Shown piece by piece: positions 7,851 to 19,662 of a DNA stretch of 43,186 bases; position 1 is the stretch's first letter; the number at the start of each line of letters is the position of its first letter. A program made the position numbers and the translations under genes. A model generated the notes under the pieces. The model did no database searches. It saw only the letters and a program-made list of their open reading frames with translations, and had not been told where the DNA came from. This DNA comes from Alcaligenaceae bacterium (lineage in GTDB: Bacteria; Pseudomonadota; Gammaproteobacteria; Burkholderiales; Burkholderiaceae_B): assembly GCA_029265795.1 (NCBI GenBank), contig JAJUGV010000015.1:1-43186 (forward strand), in the 5' to 3' direction.

Positions 7851-9583
7851 AACGGATCCCCTTTTTCAACAGCCCGGTCCTGGACCGCCAGATGCCGATG
7901 TGGCGTGCGAAACTGGTGTTCCTGTTGCTGATGCTGGGCTTCGTTTCATTATTTGCCAAAGCGCTGTACGTGCAGGGAATGGATGATGAATTCCTGCAGG
8001 CGCAGGGTGAGCGGCGCTACGAGCGTACGTTGGTGCTTCCGGCGACCCGCGGCAAGATCTTCGATAGAACAGGGGCCGTCGTGCTCGCAGCAAGCGTGCC
8101 GGCACGTGCAATATGGGCGATCCCGGAAGACACCCGTGCCGCCACTGATGAACAGTTGGCCGAAATGGCCCGACTTCTCGGCATGAAGGTGTCGGATATC
8201 ACTGCAAGGGTCGCCGACACCAAGCGGACGTTCGTCTATATCAAGCGCCAGGTCTCACTCGATGTGGCCGAGAAAGTGCGCAAGCTCAATGTCCCCGGTT
8301 TCCATCAACAGGGTGAAATGCGCCGCTTCTATCCAGAAGGGAGCCTCATGGCGCACGTGCTGGGATTCACCAATATCGAGGACGAAGGGCTGGAAGGCGT
8401 AGAACTGGCCTTCGATGAGGCTTTGTCGGGCCGACCGGGTTCGCGCAGGGTCATTAAGGACAGGCTCGGGCGCGTCATTGAGGACGTGCAGGCCGTAGTG
8501 CCGCCGGTGAACGGCAAGGATTTGAGCATTTCCATTGATGCCCGCCTGCAATACGACACCTATATGGCGCTCAAGGACGCCATGGAAGAGCATAAGGCCA
8601 AGGCGGCTGCGGGCATTGTGCTGGACGTACAAACGGGCGAAGTGCTGGCGTTGGTGAACCTGCCCTCCTATGACCCGAACGACCGTGCCGGTCGAAAAGG
8701 GCCGGCTTTGCGCAACCGCGCGATGGTGGACACGTTTGAACCCGGCTCCACCATGAAACCGTTCACGGTGGCGCTTGCGCTGGATCGGCAGAAAGTCACA
8801 TTGAATACGACATTCAATACGGGCAATGGTCAGTATCGCTTTCACGGAAACACAATTTCTGATGTCAGCCGCAATGGCGTAGTGAACGTTTCCGACATTG
8901 TCCGGCGTTCCAGCAATATCGGCATGGCAATGATCTCCGAGCGCCTGACGGCTGAGGAAATGTGGAGCACTTTCAGCGAATTGGGATTCGGCCGGGCTCC
9001 GGAGGCCAACTTTCCGGGTGTGGCTTCCGGCCGACTGCGGCCATGGGAGCGCTGGCGACCCATCGAGCAGGCCACTATGGCTTATGGCTATGGTCTGTCG
9101 GTATCCCTGCTGCAAATGGCGCAGGCATACACCGTGTTCGCCCGTGATGGTGACATGGTTTCGCTCTCGCTCTTGAAGCGCGAGGGCGAGGCAACCAGCA
9201 AACAGGTATTCAGCCCACAAGTCGCGCGCCAGGTGCGCGACATTCTGGAGGCGGCGGCCGGCCCGGACGGTGCCAAGCTGGCTCAGGTCGAGGGTTACCG
9301 TGTCGCCGGCAAGAGCGGGACGGCCAGAAAAATTGTCAACGGAAAATACAGTAAGTCCGACTACCGCAGTTCCTTTGTAGGTTTTGCGCCCGTATCCAAT
9401 CCGCGCATCGTCGTAGCGATCAGCATCGATGAGCCGCGCGGTGGCGTCTATTACGGGGGACGTGTGGCGGCGCCGGTGTTCGCAAATGTGGTGGCCAGCA
9501 GCTTGCGGCGCCTGGGCGTCCCACCGGACGCCCCCATCGAGTCAATGGTGGCGGTCGGGCCGAACGGAGAAATAGCAAGATGA
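7847..9583 (+). CDS. ftsI: Septal peptidoglycan transpeptidase FtsI (PBP3)
   Basis: A 578-residue class B penicillin-binding protein that crosslinks septal peptidoglycan. A cytoplasmic stretch is followed by one membrane segment at about 20-42, then the pedestal domain, which includes RGKIFDRTGAVVLA. The transpeptidase domain carries all three active-site motifs: S301-TMK (GSTMKPF), S355-SN (RRSSNIGM) and K489-SGT (AGKSGTARK). Length matches E. coli FtsI (588). It overlaps ftsL and murEF by four bases each. Its partner FtsW is encoded in the same operon. Confidence 0.97.
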   Translation: MKRIPFFNSPVLDRQMPMWRAKLVFLLLMLGFVSLFAKALYVQGMDDEFLQAQGERRYERTLVLPATRGKIFDRTGAVVLAASVPARAIWAIPEDTRAATDEQLAEMARLLGMKVSDITARVADTKRTFVYIKRQVSLDVAEKVRKLNVPGFHQQGEMRRFYPEGSLMAHVLGFTNIEDEGLEGVELAFDEALSGRPGSRRVIKDRLGRVIEDVQAVVPPVNGKDLSISIDARLQYDTYMALKDAMEEHKAKAAAGIVLDVQTGEVLALVNLPSYDPNDRAGRKGPALRNRAMVDTFEPGSTMKPFTVALALDRQKVTLNTTFNTGNGQYRFHGNTISDVSRNGVVNVSDIVRRSSNIGMAMISERLTAEEMWSTFSELGFGRAPEANFPGVASGRLRPWERWRPIEQATMAYGYGLSVSLLQMAQAYTVFARDGDMVSLSLLKREGEATSKQVFSPQVARQVRDILEAAAGPDGAKLAQVEGYRVAGKSGTARKIVNGKYSKSDYRSSFVGFAPVSNPRIVVAISIDEPRGGVYYGGRVAAPVFANVVASSLRRLGVPPDAPIESMVAVGPNGEIAR

Positions 9584-12369
9584 GGGCGCAGGATATCGTC
9601 CAATGGCTGCAGGGCCACGTTACCGAGCAAGCACAGCTACGGTTGGATTCACGCCGGGTGGAACAGGGCGATGTCTTTTTCGCCTGCCCTGGTTTCGCGG
9701 GCGACGGTCGAGAGTATGTCGAGCAAGCCATAGCCGCCGGCGCGGCCGCCGTGGTCGTGCACGCGCCGCTGCCGAGCCGGCTTGATGCAAATGCGCTGGG
9801 TGTGCCAGTGCTTGAAGTAGAAGGGCTGGCAGCTCAATTGGGGGCCACAGGTCATCTGTGGTATGGGCGTCCTTCTGACTCGCTGTCAGTTGTTGCCGTG
9901 ACAGGCACCAATGGCAAGACCAGTACTGTTCAATGGATTGCTGCGGCGTTGAATGCCGCGCGAGTACCCTGTGGGGCCATCGGCACGCTCGGCGTGATGC
10001 TGCCGGACGGCACGAGCATCGGAGGCGAGCTGACCACCCCCGATGTGCTGTCCATGCATTCGCATTTGGCCGCGTTGCGGCAGGCGGGTGCAGAGGTGGT
10101 GGCGATTGAGGCATCGTCAATCGGTGTAGCCCAGGGCCGCCTGGATGCCGTGCATATTGATATCGCAGCATTTACCAATCTGTCCCATGATCACCTCGAC
10201 TACCACGGCAGCTTCGATGCCTATAGAGAGTCCAAATTTGCGCTATTTGAGTGGCCGGGGCTGCGTACCGCCGTCGTTAACGCCGATGACGGGGCCGGAA
10301 AGGACTTGTTGCGACGGCTTGAGGGTCGGCGCTGTTTGTCGTATTCCGTGCAGTCGGAAGGGAACGCCGACATTCAGGCCCGGGAAATTCACGCAGGGCC
10401 TTACGGTCTGACGTTCAATATCGTGCGCGATGAAGGCAGTGTGCAGGTATTAACCCGCCTAATTGGCCTACACAATGTGTCGAATCTTCTGTTAGTAGCG
10501 GGAGTGCTCCAAGAGCTGGGCTGGTCACTTTCACGCACCGCAAAGGTGTTTTCTGAATTGCAGCCGGTAGAAGGGCGCCTACAGGTTATTGAGCCGGCGG
10601 GTGCCTACGTAAGCAACGGCCCCATGGTCATCGTGGATTATGCCCACACGCCCGATGCGCTGGAGCGCGCTCTTGAGGCCCTGCGTGGTGTGGCCCAAGC
10701 GCGCGGTGGTCGGGTTGCTTGCGTATTCGGCTGTGGGGGAAACCGAGACCGAAGCAAGCGTGGCCTGATGGGTGCGGTCGCGGAGGCTCAGGCCGACCAT
10801 GTGGTGGTGACAAGTGACAACCCCCGCGACGAAGATCCTGCGCAAATTATGGCTGAGATCGTGGCGGGCATGAAAGGCGCGGCGCGCCTTGAAGCTGATC
10901 GTGCCGCAGCCATTCTGGATACCATTTGGCGTGCAGATCCAGCGGATGTTGTGCTGCTGGCCGGCAAGGGGCACGAAACCTATCAGGAAATCAAAGGCGA
11001 GCGCAGCCCTTTTGATGATCGGCAGTGGGCGCGCTTCGCGCTGAGCTGGCGCGGCGAGCCTGTTATCTGCACGGACACGCGCGTTCTGGAGCCGGGCCAG
11101 ATCTTCCTGGCGCTAAGCGGCGAGAATTTCGATGGCCATGATTACATCGAGCAGGCAGAGAAGCGCGGTGCCGTTGCCGCCATTGTGGCACATGAACAGG
11201 AACACTCTTCGCTACCCCAATTCGTGCTGGGCGACACCCGTCGGGCGCTGAGCCGTATCGCTGCTTCATGGCGGCAGTTGTTTGAGTTGCCCCTGATCGC
11301 GGTCACCGGCAGCAACGGCAAGACCACCACAAAGGAAATGATTGCTTCAATTCTGCGTGCGTGGTTGAGGCCGGAATCCGTGGTCGCCACACGCGGCAAT
11401 CTCAATAATGACATCGGCCTACCACTGAGTCTTCTGCGGCTGTCCGCCGCTCACAAAGCATCGGTTTTTGAACTGGGCATGAATCATCCCGGCGAGATTG
11501 CGCAGTTGGCGGCCCTGGCAAAACCAACTATTGCCCTGGTCAACAACGCTCAGCGCGAGCACCAGGAGTTCATGCACACGGTAGAGGCGGTAGCCCGCGA
11601 AAACGGAGCCGTGCTGGAAAGCCTGGAAGGGCGGGGCGTCGCCGTCTACCCTGGCGACGATAAATATACCGAGTTGTGGCGTGCGATGGCCGGTGATGCG
11701 CGCAGTATCCGTTTCGGTTTCGAGTCCGAGTTCGAGGTTCATGCTGATGAAATACATGCCGAGCCCACGCATACCGTCTTCCGACTCCATACACCTTTGG
11801 GTGCGACCCCTGTCAGATTGAATGTGCCCGGTGTGCATAACCTGCGTAACGCGATGGCGGCAACCGCGTGTGCCGTCGCTGCAGGGGCGCCGCTGACAGC
11901 CATTGCGCGAGGGCTGGAAGCCTTCAATCCTGTTGCCGGTCGGATGCAATTTCATACATTGACAGACGGCCATCAGCTCATCGATGACAGTTACAATGCG
12001 AACCCTGATTCGGTGCGAGCTGCCATTGATGTGCTGGCTAGCTTGCCCGGGCGCCGAACCCTGGTGCTGGGCACCATGGGGGAAATCGGCGACGACAGTC
12101 CCGCCATGCATGCCGAGGTCGGCGCTTATGCGCTGGAGCGCGGCATAGACATGCTTTTCACGTTTGGCAACGACGCCGCCCACGCCGCTCATGCGTTTGG
12201 GGCCGGCGCCTTGTCGTTCGAGGATATTCCGAGTCTGGTTGCCGCCTTAGCTGAGCAACCGCCCGGCCATATCCTTGTCAAAGGATCGCGCAGTACCCGA
12301 ATGGAGAGAGTAATAGAAGGAATCGTCCCGTCCCGCGATGGAGAATCGGGAGGCCACCATGCTGCTTGA
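9580..12369 (+). CDS. murEF: Fused MurE-MurF ligase (meso-DAP adding and D-Ala-D-Ala adding)
   Basis: A single 929-codon frame with two complete Mur ligases. Residues 1 to about 483 are MurE, which adds the third amino acid to UDP-MurNAc-L-Ala-D-Glu. The ATP loop is GTNGKTS (109-115), and DNPR at 413-416 indicates meso-diaminopimelate as substrate. From about 488 ([16 protein letters not shown]) the protein is MurF, which adds D-Ala-D-Ala; its ATP loop is GSNGKTTT (577-584), with [10 protein letters not shown] further on. The junction follows the MurE ending [17 protein letters not shown] with almost no linker. There is no stop or frameshift in between, so the fusion is genuine; it is known in Bordetella and relatives. 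It overlaps ftsI by four bases and mraY by eleven. Confidence 0.96.
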   Translation: MRAQDIVQWLQGHVTEQAQLRLDSRRVEQGDVFFACPGFAGDGREYVEQAIAAGAAAVVVHAPLPSRLDANALGVPVLEVEGLAAQLGATGHLWYGRPSDSLSVVAVTGTNGKTSTVQWIAAALNAARVPCGAIGTLGVMLPDGTSIGGELTTPDVLSMHSHLAALRQAGAEVVAIEASSIGVAQGRLDAVHIDIAAFTNLSHDHLDYHGSFDAYRESKFALFEWPGLRTAVVNADDGAGKDLLRRLEGRRCLSYSVQSEGNADIQAREIHAGPYGLTFNIVRDEGSVQVLTRLIGLHNVSNLLLVAGVLQELGWSLSRTAKVFSELQPVEGRLQVIEPAGAYVSNGPMVIVDYAHTPDALERALEALRGVAQARGGRVACVFGCGGNRDRSKRGLMGAVAEAQADHVVVTSDNPRDEDPAQIMAEIVAGMKGAARLEADRAAAILDTIWRADPADVVLLAGKGHETYQEIKGERSPFDDRQWARFALSWRGEPVICTDTRVLEPGQIFLALSGENFDGHDYIEQAEKRGAVAAIVAHEQEHSSLPQFVLGDTRRALSRIAASWRQLFELPLIAVTGSNGKTTTKEMIASILRAWLRPESVVATRGNLNNDIGLPLSLLRLSAAHKASVFELGMNHPGEIAQLAALAKPTIALVNNAQREHQEFMHTVEAVARENGAVLESLEGRGVAVYPGDDKYTELWRAMAGDARSIRFGFESEFEVHADEIHAEPTHTVFRLHTPLGATPVRLNVPGVHNLRNAMAATACAVAAGAPLTAIARGLEAFNPVAGRMQFHTLTDGHQLIDDSYNANPDSVRAAIDVLASLPGRRTLVLGTMGEIGDDSPAMHAEVGAYALERGIDMLFTFGNDAAHAAHAFGAGALSFEDIPSLVAALAEQPPGHILVKGSRSTRMERVIEGIVPSRDGESGGHHAA

Positions 12370-13531
12370 GCTGGCGCGCTGGCTGTCGGACGAACATATC
12401 AGGGCTTTCGGCGTCTTCGAATACATCACGCTGCGGGCCGTGCTTGCGTGTGGTACCGCGTTGCTAATCGGCCTGTTGGCCGGGCCGTGGGTGATACGCC
12501 GTCTCACCGAGTTGAAGATAGGCCAGGCTGTGCGCAGCTACGGCCCGGAGACTCACTTGCAGAAGACCGGCACACCTACGATGGGCGGGGCGCTAATTCT
12601 GATTGCCATCGGTGTGGCAACTTTATTATGGGCGGACTGGACCAACCGCTTTGTATGGGTCGTGCTGCTGGTGACCTTCGGTTTTGGATGGATCGGCTGG
12701 GCGGATGATTACAAGAAGGTGGTGAACCGTGACCCGGAAGGCATGTCCTCGCGGCGCAAATTCTGCTACCAAGCGATTATTGGCGTGGTGGCTTCAATCT
12801 ATCTCACCTTCGCGGTGTCTGCACCGGACAACGCCGAGTTGTGGCCCTTGTTTCGCGATTGGGTGCTGAGCGGCTTCACCATGCCGCTGCCGACCCGAGC
12901 CGACCTGATTGTGCCTTTTTTCAAATCCGTCAGTTATCCCTTGGGGGTGTTCGGTTTTGCCGCCTTGACCTGGTTTGTGATCGTCGGCTCCAGCAATGCG
13001 GTCAACCTTACCGACGGTCTTGACGGCCTGGCCATCATGCCCACCGTTATGGTCGGCAGTGCGCTGGGCATCTTTGCCTATGTGGTCGGGCGGGTCGATT
13101 ACTCCAAGTACCTGCTGTTTCCCTATATTCCCGGAGCGTCCGAGCTCATGGTGCTATGCGCGGCAATCGCCGGCGCCGGTCTCGCCTTTCTTTGGTTCAA
13201 CGCCTATCCCGCGCAGGTTTTCATGGGCGACGTGGGTGCCCTCGCCCTCGGAGGGGCACTGGGCACCATCGCCGTCATCGTGCGACAGGAGATCGTGCTT
13301 TTCATCATGGGTGGGGTGTTCGTGGTGGAAACCCTGTCGGTGATGCTGCAGGTCGCCTGGTTCAAGTACACCAAGAAGAAATACGGAGAAGGGCGGCGCA
13401 TCTTCAGGATGGCGCCGCTGCATCACCATTTTGAAGTCACGGGCTGGAAAGAAACCCAGGTCGTGGTGCGTTTTTGGATCATCACCATGATGCTGGTGCT
13501 GGTCGGTCTGGCAACCCTGAAACTGCGATGA
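12359..13531 (+). CDS. mraY: Phospho-MurNAc-pentapeptide translocase MraY
   Basis: A 390-residue polytopic enzyme that transfers phospho-MurNAc-pentapeptide to undecaprenyl phosphate, forming lipid I. Family motifs are [14 protein letters not shown], the aspartate pair D116-D117 in [43 protein letters not shown] and the C-terminal APLHHHFE. About ten hydrophobic segments can be counted. The start at 12359 is used because GGGAGG lies five bases upstream; an in-frame ATG at 12338 would add seven residues. It starts inside the end of murEF and its stop overlaps the murD start (ATGA). Confidence 0.96.
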   Translation: MLLELARWLSDEHIRAFGVFEYITLRAVLACGTALLIGLLAGPWVIRRLTELKIGQAVRSYGPETHLQKTGTPTMGGALILIAIGVATLLWADWTNRFVWVVLLVTFGFGWIGWADDYKKVVNRDPEGMSSRRKFCYQAIIGVVASIYLTFAVSAPDNAELWPLFRDWVLSGFTMPLPTRADLIVPFFKSVSYPLGVFGFAALTWFVIVGSSNAVNLTDGLDGLAIMPTVMVGSALGIFAYVVGRVDYSKYLLFPYIPGASELMVLCAAIAGAGLAFLWFNAYPAQVFMGDVGALALGGALGTIAVIVRQEIVLFIMGGVFVVETLSVMLQVAWFKYTKKKYGEGRRIFRMAPLHHHFEVTGWKETQVVVRFWIITMMLVLVGLATLKLR

Positions 13532-15045
13532 AAAGTCTGGCCTTCCCCTCTCTGCGACAAGATGGGCTGACCCTTATTCTAGGGTCGGGCGAGACGGGTC
13601 TGGCCGCAGCACGCTGGTGTCTGCGCCATGGCGCGGCGCTGCGCATTGCGGACACACGCCAGGCTCCGGCGGGCCTGGACACGCTTGCGGCTGAGGTTGG
13701 CGGTGAGCTTGACATGCGCCTGGGCGCTGCTGCGTTGCTCCCCGACACGTTGACGGGGGTCACACGCATTGTGCTGAGCCCAGGGTTATGCCCTTTCGAA
13801 GAACCCTTGGCAGGGTTTCTGGCGCAGGCGCGTGAGCAGGGCGTGCAGATTCTGGGTGAGATTGAACTATTCGCCCTGGCATTGAGCGACCTCGCTCAGC
13901 ATGACTATCGCCCCAAGGTGCTGGCAGTTACCGGCACTAATGGCAAGACCACGGTGACCGCCATGGCGCGACGCTTGGCGGAGTCCGGCGGCTTCAACGC
14001 CGTGGCGGCGGGCAATATCAGTCCGCCGCCTCTGACCGTATTGATGGAGGCGCTGGACGTCGGAACGTTGCCCGAGGTCTGGGTTCTTGAACTCTCCAGC
14101 TTTCAGCTTGAAAGTACATACAGCCTACGCTGTGATGCGGCGGTAGTACTGAATCTGAGCCAAGATCATCTTGATTGGCACGGCTCCATGCAAGCCTACG
14201 TTCAGGCAAAGGCCCGCCTGTTCAAACAAACAGCCATCACCATCGTCAATCGCGACGATCCACTCGTTATGGATATGGTGCAAGGGCTGGACTCCCCGGA
14301 AGTGCGTAGCTTCGGCCGCAGCGTTCCTGAATACGAAGGCGACTTCGGCCTGGAAGATAGCGACGCCATCGAATGGCTGGCCGCAGTGCCCATGGGGGAG
14401 CCTGAGCCGGTTTCTTCACGGCGCCGGAATAAGGAAATACCGCTACGTCATCGCGGTGCGTCACAGCGGCTGATGCCGGCCGACGCCTTGCGCGTGCGAG
14501 GCCGTCACAATGCGCTCAATGCCCTGGCGGCGATGGCACTTGTACACACAGTGGGGGTTCGATTCGCCCCTATGCTACATGCGTTACGCGATTATGTCGG
14601 GGAACCGCATCGCTGTGAATTCCTTCGCACTGTAAATGGTGTGGACTTCGTCAACGACAGCAAAGGCACCAATGTGGGGGCCACGGTAGCGGCCCTGGAG
14701 GGCATCGGACGGCCCGTGGTGCTGATAGCTGGTGGCCTGGGCAAAGGTCAGGATTTTGCGCCGCTCGCAGAGTCGGTTAAGCGGTATGCCAAGGCGGTAG
14801 TGCTGATGGGTGAAGATGCACCGCTTATCCGCTCTGCGTTGGGTGATGCGGCACTGGCAATGAACGAAGCCTCCAGTATGGACGAGGCGGTTCGTGAGGC
14901 CGCGGCTCTCGCAAAGGCGGGCGATGTGGTGTTGTTGTCACCGGCGTGCGCCAGCATGGACATGTTCCGCAATTATGGCGAGCGCGGTCACCGTTTCGCA
15001 GAAGCTGTCGACGAGCTGGCACGGGATAGTGGGGAGGTGGCATGA
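13528..15045 (+). CDS. murD: UDP-MurNAc-L-alanine:D-glutamate ligase MurD
   Basis: A 505-residue cytoplasmic Mur ligase that adds D-glutamate. After an N-terminal Rossmann-like domain ([20 protein letters not shown]), the ATP loop is [16 protein letters not shown], followed by [28 protein letters not shown] and [19 protein letters not shown]. It is about 65 residues longer than E. coli MurD (438). Part of the excess is a charged insertion after [12 protein letters not shown] with a run of Arg and Lys, of the kind I expect in betaproteobacterial MurD. The start at 13528 overlaps the mraY stop; an upstream in-frame ATG lies inside mraY. Confidence 0.95.
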   Translation: MKSLAFPSLRQDGLTLILGSGETGLAAARWCLRHGAALRIADTRQAPAGLDTLAAEVGGELDMRLGAAALLPDTLTGVTRIVLSPGLCPFEEPLAGFLAQAREQGVQILGEIELFALALSDLAQHDYRPKVLAVTGTNGKTTVTAMARRLAESGGFNAVAAGNISPPPLTVLMEALDVGTLPEVWVLELSSFQLESTYSLRCDAAVVLNLSQDHLDWHGSMQAYVQAKARLFKQTAITIVNRDDPLVMDMVQGLDSPEVRSFGRSVPEYEGDFGLEDSDAIEWLAAVPMGEPEPVSSRRRNKEIPLRHRGASQRLMPADALRVRGRHNALNALAAMALVHTVGVRFAPMLHALRDYVGEPHRCEFLRTVNGVDFVNDSKGTNVGATVAALEGIGRPVVLIAGGLGKGQDFAPLAESVKRYAKAVVLMGEDAPLIRSALGDAALAMNEASSMDEAVREAAALAKAGDVVLLSPACASMDMFRNYGERGHRFAEAVDELARDSGEVA

Positions 15046-16238
15046 ACCTATTCTCCAGCTTCGGTGGCAGTAATCCGCGTGGAGTGCGCGCCGGACGCAC
15101 CAGTATGCCGCTGTTTGACGGCGCGCTCATTGCGGTATGCGTGTCGCTCGTGCTGTTTGGGCTGCTAATGGTGTATTCAGCGTCGATTGCGCTCGCCGAC
15201 GGCCCTCGCTACGCAAGTTATGGGCAATATTATTTCGCGTCGCGTCACGGCGTGTTCATTATGATCGGTGCGGTGGCGGCACTGATCACGGTGACCGTGC
15301 CCATGCGCGTGTGGGAACATCTTGCCGTGCCTCTGTTTCTCGCCTGCGTCGTGCTGCTGGTGATTGTTCTGATTCCTGGAATTGGCAGGGAGGTCAATGG
15401 CGCAAGGCGCTGGCTGCCTCTGGGAGTGGTGAATTTCCAGCCGTCAGAACTGATGAAGGTGGCGGTGGTGCTGTTTGCGGCGGATTACACCGTACGCAAG
15501 CAACAGCACATGCACAATTTCTTGCGTGGCTTCTTACCGATGAGCTGCGCCTTGGCCGTGGTCGGCCTTCTCCTGTTAGCGGAACCCGACCTGGGCGCCT
15601 TCATGGTGATTGTGGCCATTGCCATCGGGCTGCTTTTCATCGGCGGCATTAATGGCAAATTATTCACTGTGCTATTGGGGAGCCTGCTTGCAAGCTTCCT
15701 CGCGCTGATCTGGCTGTCGCCGTGGCGTCGCGAGCGCCTGTTCGTGTATCTGGATCCGTGGAACCCGGAAAACGCATATGGCAGTGCCTACCAGTTATCA
15801 CACTCGCTGATCGCGCTCGGCCGAGGTGAATGGTTTGGCGTCGGCCTGGGCGCGAGCGTTGAGAAACTGCACTATCTGCCGGAGGCTCACACCGATTTCA
15901 TTGTTGCCGTGATCGGCGAGGAGCTGGGCTTCATTGGCGTGGCGGGGGTGATCATCGCTTTCGCCTTTATTGTCTGGCGCGGCTTCGAGATCGGTCGCCA
16001 GGCTATCGCCATGGAGCGCACCTTCAGTGGTCTGGTGGCGCAGGGCGTGGCACTGTGGTTCGGAGTGCAGGCCTTCATCAATATCGGCGTTTGCATCGGG
16101 TTGTTGCCTACCAAGGGCCTCACCTTGCCTATGGTGAGCTACGGTGGAACGGGCATCATCATGAATATCGTCGCGGTGGCGCTGATGCTGCGGGTCGATC
16201 ACGAAAACCGCAACATGATGAGGGGGAAGCGGACATGA
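15042..16238 (+). CDS. ftsW: Septal peptidoglycan glycosyltransferase FtsW
   Basis: A 398-residue SEDS-family membrane protein with about ten hydrophobic segments; it polymerises lipid II at the septum together with FtsI. Recognisable parts are [62 protein letters not shown], the periplasmic loop [19 protein letters not shown] and [18 protein letters not shown]. The catalytic aspartate of SEDS proteins lies in the region of AEPDLGAF or EAHTDF; I did not resolve which by alignment. It overlaps murD and murG by four bases each. Confidence 0.96.
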   Translation: MNLFSSFGGSNPRGVRAGRTSMPLFDGALIAVCVSLVLFGLLMVYSASIALADGPRYASYGQYYFASRHGVFIMIGAVAALITVTVPMRVWEHLAVPLFLACVVLLVIVLIPGIGREVNGARRWLPLGVVNFQPSELMKVAVVLFAADYTVRKQQHMHNFLRGFLPMSCALAVVGLLLLAEPDLGAFMVIVAIAIGLLFIGGINGKLFTVLLGSLLASFLALIWLSPWRRERLFVYLDPWNPENAYGSAYQLSHSLIALGRGEWFGVGLGASVEKLHYLPEAHTDFIVAVIGEELGFIGVAGVIIAFAFIVWRGFEIGRQAIAMERTFSGLVAQGVALWFGVQAFINIGVCIGLLPTKGLTLPMVSYGGTGIIMNIVAVALMLRVDHENRNMMRGKRT

Positions 16239-17308
16239 GCACGCGTACCCTCGTCGTGATGGCCGGCGGCACCGGCGGGCACATTATGCCCGGGCTGGCG
16301 GTTGCCCACGAAATGAAAGCTCGCGGATGGCGGGTGCTCTGGCTCGGCAATCCGGATCGCATGGAGGGGCGTTTGGTACCCGAGCATGGCTTCGAGCTGC
16401 TGCCCCTTCGTTTCTCCGGTCTGCGCGGCAAGGGGCTCGCTGCATTGATCAAGCTGCCTTTCACGCTAAGCAAAGCCTGCTTACAGGCCCGTCGTGCGTT
16501 GGCCAATGCTCAGGCGGATGTGGTGCTAGGCATGGGCGGTTACGTGGCCTTCCCCGGCGGGATGATGGCACGGCTGGCGGGGATTCCGCTGGTGGTGCAT
16601 GAGCAGAACGCCGTGGCCGGCACGGCCAACCGCTGGTTGGCGCGTGTGGCCCGCAAGGTGCTGGCCGGCTTCCCGGGTGCCCTGCACGGCGCAGTCATGG
16701 TGGGCAATCCAGTAAGAGAATCGTTTAAGACGCTGCCTGCGGCTGCGGAACGTTATGCAGGGCGCCAGGGGCCGCTGCGACTGCTGGTGGTCGGTGGCAG
16801 CCTGGGTGCGTCCATTCTGAATGAAGTCGTTCCGCAAGCGCTGGCGCAGCTGTCTCACGATGCGCGACCTGTGGTGACCCACCAGGCCGGCTCTCAACAT
16901 ATCGCCGTACTTGAGGACCGCTATCGGGAATGCGGTGTCGAGGCGCGTTGCATTGCGTTCATCGATGACATGGCTCAAGCCATGGCCGACGCCGATATTG
17001 TGGTTTGCCGCGCGGGCGCGATGACAGTGGCAGAGGTGGCCGCTGCGGGCGTCGCCGCGTTGTTCATACCGCTGCCTCATGCTATCGACGACCATCAGAC
17101 TGCTAATGCGCGTTACCTGGCCGATTGCAAGGGGGCGTGGTTACAGCCCCAGGGCGATTTCACCCCCGAATGGTTGGCGGATTGGTTGCGCAGCCAGGAC
17201 CGATCTCAGCTTGCCGACGTCGCGCAGCACGCGCATCAGCATGCATGCCTGTCGGCCACCCAGGCGATCGCCGACGTCTGTGAGCAAGCAGCACGGAGGG
17301 CTTCATGA
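16235..17308 (+). CDS. murG: Lipid II synthase MurG
   Basis: A 357-residue peripheral membrane glycosyltransferase (GT28) that transfers GlcNAc from UDP-GlcNAc to lipid I. The N-terminal glycine loop is [12 protein letters not shown]. Further motifs are [26 protein letters not shown], the second glycine-rich loop [14 protein letters not shown] and the sugar-nucleotide site [16 protein letters not shown] followed by [14 protein letters not shown]. The ATG at 16235 forms an ATGA overlap with the ftsW stop; the upstream open frame lies inside ftsW and is discarded. It overlaps murC by four bases. Confidence 0.97.
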   Translation: MSTRTLVVMAGGTGGHIMPGLAVAHEMKARGWRVLWLGNPDRMEGRLVPEHGFELLPLRFSGLRGKGLAALIKLPFTLSKACLQARRALANAQADVVLGMGGYVAFPGGMMARLAGIPLVVHEQNAVAGTANRWLARVARKVLAGFPGALHGAVMVGNPVRESFKTLPAAAERYAGRQGPLRLLVVGGSLGASILNEVVPQALAQLSHDARPVVTHQAGSQHIAVLEDRYRECGVEARCIAFIDDMAQAMADADIVVCRAGAMTVAEVAAAGVAALFIPLPHAIDDHQTANARYLADCKGAWLQPQGDFTPEWLADWLRSQDRSQLADVAQHAHQHACLSATQAIADVCEQAARRAS

Positions 17309-18711
17309 AGCATCGCATCCAGAGCATTCACTTTGTCGGCATAGGCGGCTCGGGTATGAGCGGCATCGCCGAGGTGCTGCTTAACCTGGGATACGCCATC
17401 AGCGGCTCCGATATTCAGGCGTCTGCGGTCACCAGGCGACTGGAAGCACTGGGGGCACGGGTATATATCGGGCATAGCGCAGAAAACGTGAAGGGCGTCG
17501 GTGCCATCGTGGTATCAACCGCCGTCACGGCAGACAACCCCGAGGTGCTGGCTGCCCGTGCGGCGCGTATTCCCGTGGTGCCACGGGCCTTGATGCTGGC
17601 AGAGTTAATGCGTCTGAAGCGGGGAATTGCCGTCGCCGGCACGCACGGCAAAACGACCACCACGAGTCTGGTGGCCAGTGTGCTGGCGGCGGGTGGGCTG
17701 GACCCCACGTTCGTGATTGGCGGTCGCCTTAATTCTGCGGGAGCCAACGCGCGTCTCGGGCAGGGCGAGTTCATCGTGGTGGAAGCCGATGAATCCGACG
17801 CGTCCTTTCTGAATCTGCTGCCGGTGATGGCCATCATCACGAATATCGATGTCGATCATATGGACACCTATGGTCATGACATCGCGCGGCTTAAGAGTGC
17901 TTTCGTCGAATTCACACAGCGTTTGCCCTTTTATGGGTCGGCCATCCTGTGCAGCGATGACCCCAATGTGTGCGAGATCATTCCGTTTGTGTCGCGGCCC
18001 GTCACGACTTACGGAATTGAAACCGAAGCGCAGGTCATGGCACGCAATGTTCGCGCTGAGGGCACCTCGATGCTGTTCGATGTGGAGCGTCATGGCGCCA
18101 CCGGTCTTTTGCCGCCGCTGTCCGTCAGGCTGAATCTACCCGGCCGTCACAACGTACTGAATGCGCTGGCGGCCATCGCGGTGGCAACGGAATTGGGCGT
18201 TTCAGACGAAAACATAGCAGCAGCCCTTGAGACCTTTAAAGGCGTCGGGCGCCGCTTCAGCATGGTGGGTGACTTTGACGTTCCACAGCGCAACGGCGGG
18301 GGTAGTTACACCGTGGTGGATGATTACGGTCATCACCCCAACGAGATGGCCGCAACCTTGGAAGCGGCGCGAGGCGCATGGCCGCAGCGACGCCTGGTAC
18401 TGGTCTTCCAGCCGCATCGTTACACCCGCACGCGCGATTGTTTTGAGGACTTCGTGAAGGTGATCGGCGGTGCCGACGCCGTGTTGCTGACTGAAGTCTA
18501 TGCGGCCGGCGAGCAGCCGCTGGTCGCCGCTGACGGCCGGGCGCTGGCCAGAGCATTGCGTGTGGCGGGGCGTGTCGAGCCTGTATTTGTAGAAGATGTT
18601 GCCGAGCTACCGCAGGCCATCATGGACTTCGTTCGGGATGGTGATGTGGTGCTCATTATGGGAGCAGGCTCCGTAAGCCGAGTGCCTGCCCTGCTGGGAG
18701 ATTTGCAATGA
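17305..18711 (+). CDS. murC: UDP-MurNAc:L-alanine ligase MurC
   Basis: A 468-residue Mur ligase that attaches L-alanine to UDP-MurNAc, the first step of stem peptide synthesis. Motifs are [20 protein letters not shown] at the N terminus, the ATP loop [14 protein letters not shown] with K116, [36 protein letters not shown] and [19 protein letters not shown]. Length is close to E. coli MurC (491). Its substrate is also the product of the salvage route represented by amgK and murU at the right end of the window. It overlaps murG and ddl by four bases each. Confidence 0.97.
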   Translation: MKHRIQSIHFVGIGGSGMSGIAEVLLNLGYAISGSDIQASAVTRRLEALGARVYIGHSAENVKGVGAIVVSTAVTADNPEVLAARAARIPVVPRALMLAELMRLKRGIAVAGTHGKTTTTSLVASVLAAGGLDPTFVIGGRLNSAGANARLGQGEFIVVEADESDASFLNLLPVMAIITNIDVDHMDTYGHDIARLKSAFVEFTQRLPFYGSAILCSDDPNVCEIIPFVSRPVTTYGIETEAQVMARNVRAEGTSMLFDVERHGATGLLPPLSVRLNLPGRHNVLNALAAIAVATELGVSDENIAAALETFKGVGRRFSMVGDFDVPQRNGGGSYTVVDDYGHHPNEMAATLEAARGAWPQRRLVLVFQPHRYTRTRDCFEDFVKVIGGADAVLLTEVYAAGEQPLVAADGRALARALRVAGRVEPVFVEDVAELPQAIMDFVRDGDVVLIMGAGSVSRVPALLGDLQ

Positions 18712-19652
18712 GCACGGATTTTGGCCGGGTCGGCGTACTGTACGGCGGTCAATCGGCCGAGCGGGAAGTATCGCTGATGTCTGGCGAGGGTGTACACGAA
18801 GCCTTGTGCAGCCAGGGGGTGGATGCCCATCTGTTTGATACGGGCCGCAACTCGCTGGTGGAACTGGTGGAGGCCCGTTTTGACCGGGTGTTCATCGCAC
18901 TGCACGGCCGCTATGGGGAAGACGGCACCATTCAAGGCGCATTGGAATTGATGGGCGTTCCCTACACCGGTAGTGGTCCGCTGGCTTCCAGCCTGTCGAT
19001 GGACAAGATCATGACCAAGCGGGTCTGGTTGCAACATGGTCTGCCCACGCCGGGGTTCGCCGTTTTGCAGACGGGGGAAGATCTTTCCAAGGCTGCACCG
19101 CTGGGATGGCCTCTGGTGGTCAAGCCCTCTCGCGAGGGGTCGACGCTTGGCCTGAGCAAGGTTTATAAGGCTGCCGAACTGAAAGCCGCCTACGAGCTCG
19201 CTGCGGATTTCGATGAGGACGTGCTGGCCGAACAGTACATACGGGGTCGGGAGCTGACAGTCGCGGTGCTGGGTAAAGGGGCAGAGGCGAAGGCACTGCC
19301 CGTCGTTGAGATCATTGCGCCGGGTGGAAATTACGACTACGAGCACAAGTACATCTCTAACGAAACGCAATATATCTGTCCCGCCGAGCTCGACGACGCG
19401 CTAACCAGCCAAATCCAGAGGTTAGCCGAGAAGGCCTACCGCGCACTCAGTTGCGAAGGTTGGGCGCGTGCCGACTTCATGCTTGACCAAGACGGCCAGC
19501 CCTGGCTGCTGGAGATGAACACCTCGCCCGGCATGACCAGTCACTCGCTGGTGCCCATGAGCGCACGCGCAGCCGGCATGAGCTACGCCGAGCTGTGCCT
19601 TGCCATTCTTTCCACTGCCTCGTGCAAAGTGCGCGGGCAGAAAAGGAGCTGA
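18708..19652 (+). CDS. ddl: D-alanine:D-alanine ligase
   Basis: A 314-residue ATP-grasp enzyme that makes the D-Ala-D-Ala dipeptide used by MurF. Visible parts are [37 protein letters not shown] followed by [56 protein letters not shown] and [20 protein letters not shown]. Length fits DdlB (306). It overlaps murC by four bases. Its last codons carry an AGGAG, and a second GAGGAG follows just before ftsQ. Confidence 0.97.
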   Translation: MSTDFGRVGVLYGGQSAEREVSLMSGEGVHEALCSQGVDAHLFDTGRNSLVELVEARFDRVFIALHGRYGEDGTIQGALELMGVPYTGSGPLASSLSMDKIMTKRVWLQHGLPTPGFAVLQTGEDLSKAAPLGWPLVVKPSREGSTLGLSKVYKAAELKAAYELAADFDEDVLAEQYIRGRELTVAVLGKGAEAKALPVVEIIAPGGNYDYEHKYISNETQYICPAELDDALTSQIQRLAEKAYRALSCEGWARADFMLDQDGQPWLLEMNTSPGMTSHSLVPMSARAAGMSYAELCLAILSTASCKVRGQKRS

Positions 19653-19662
19653 GGAGAAAAAC

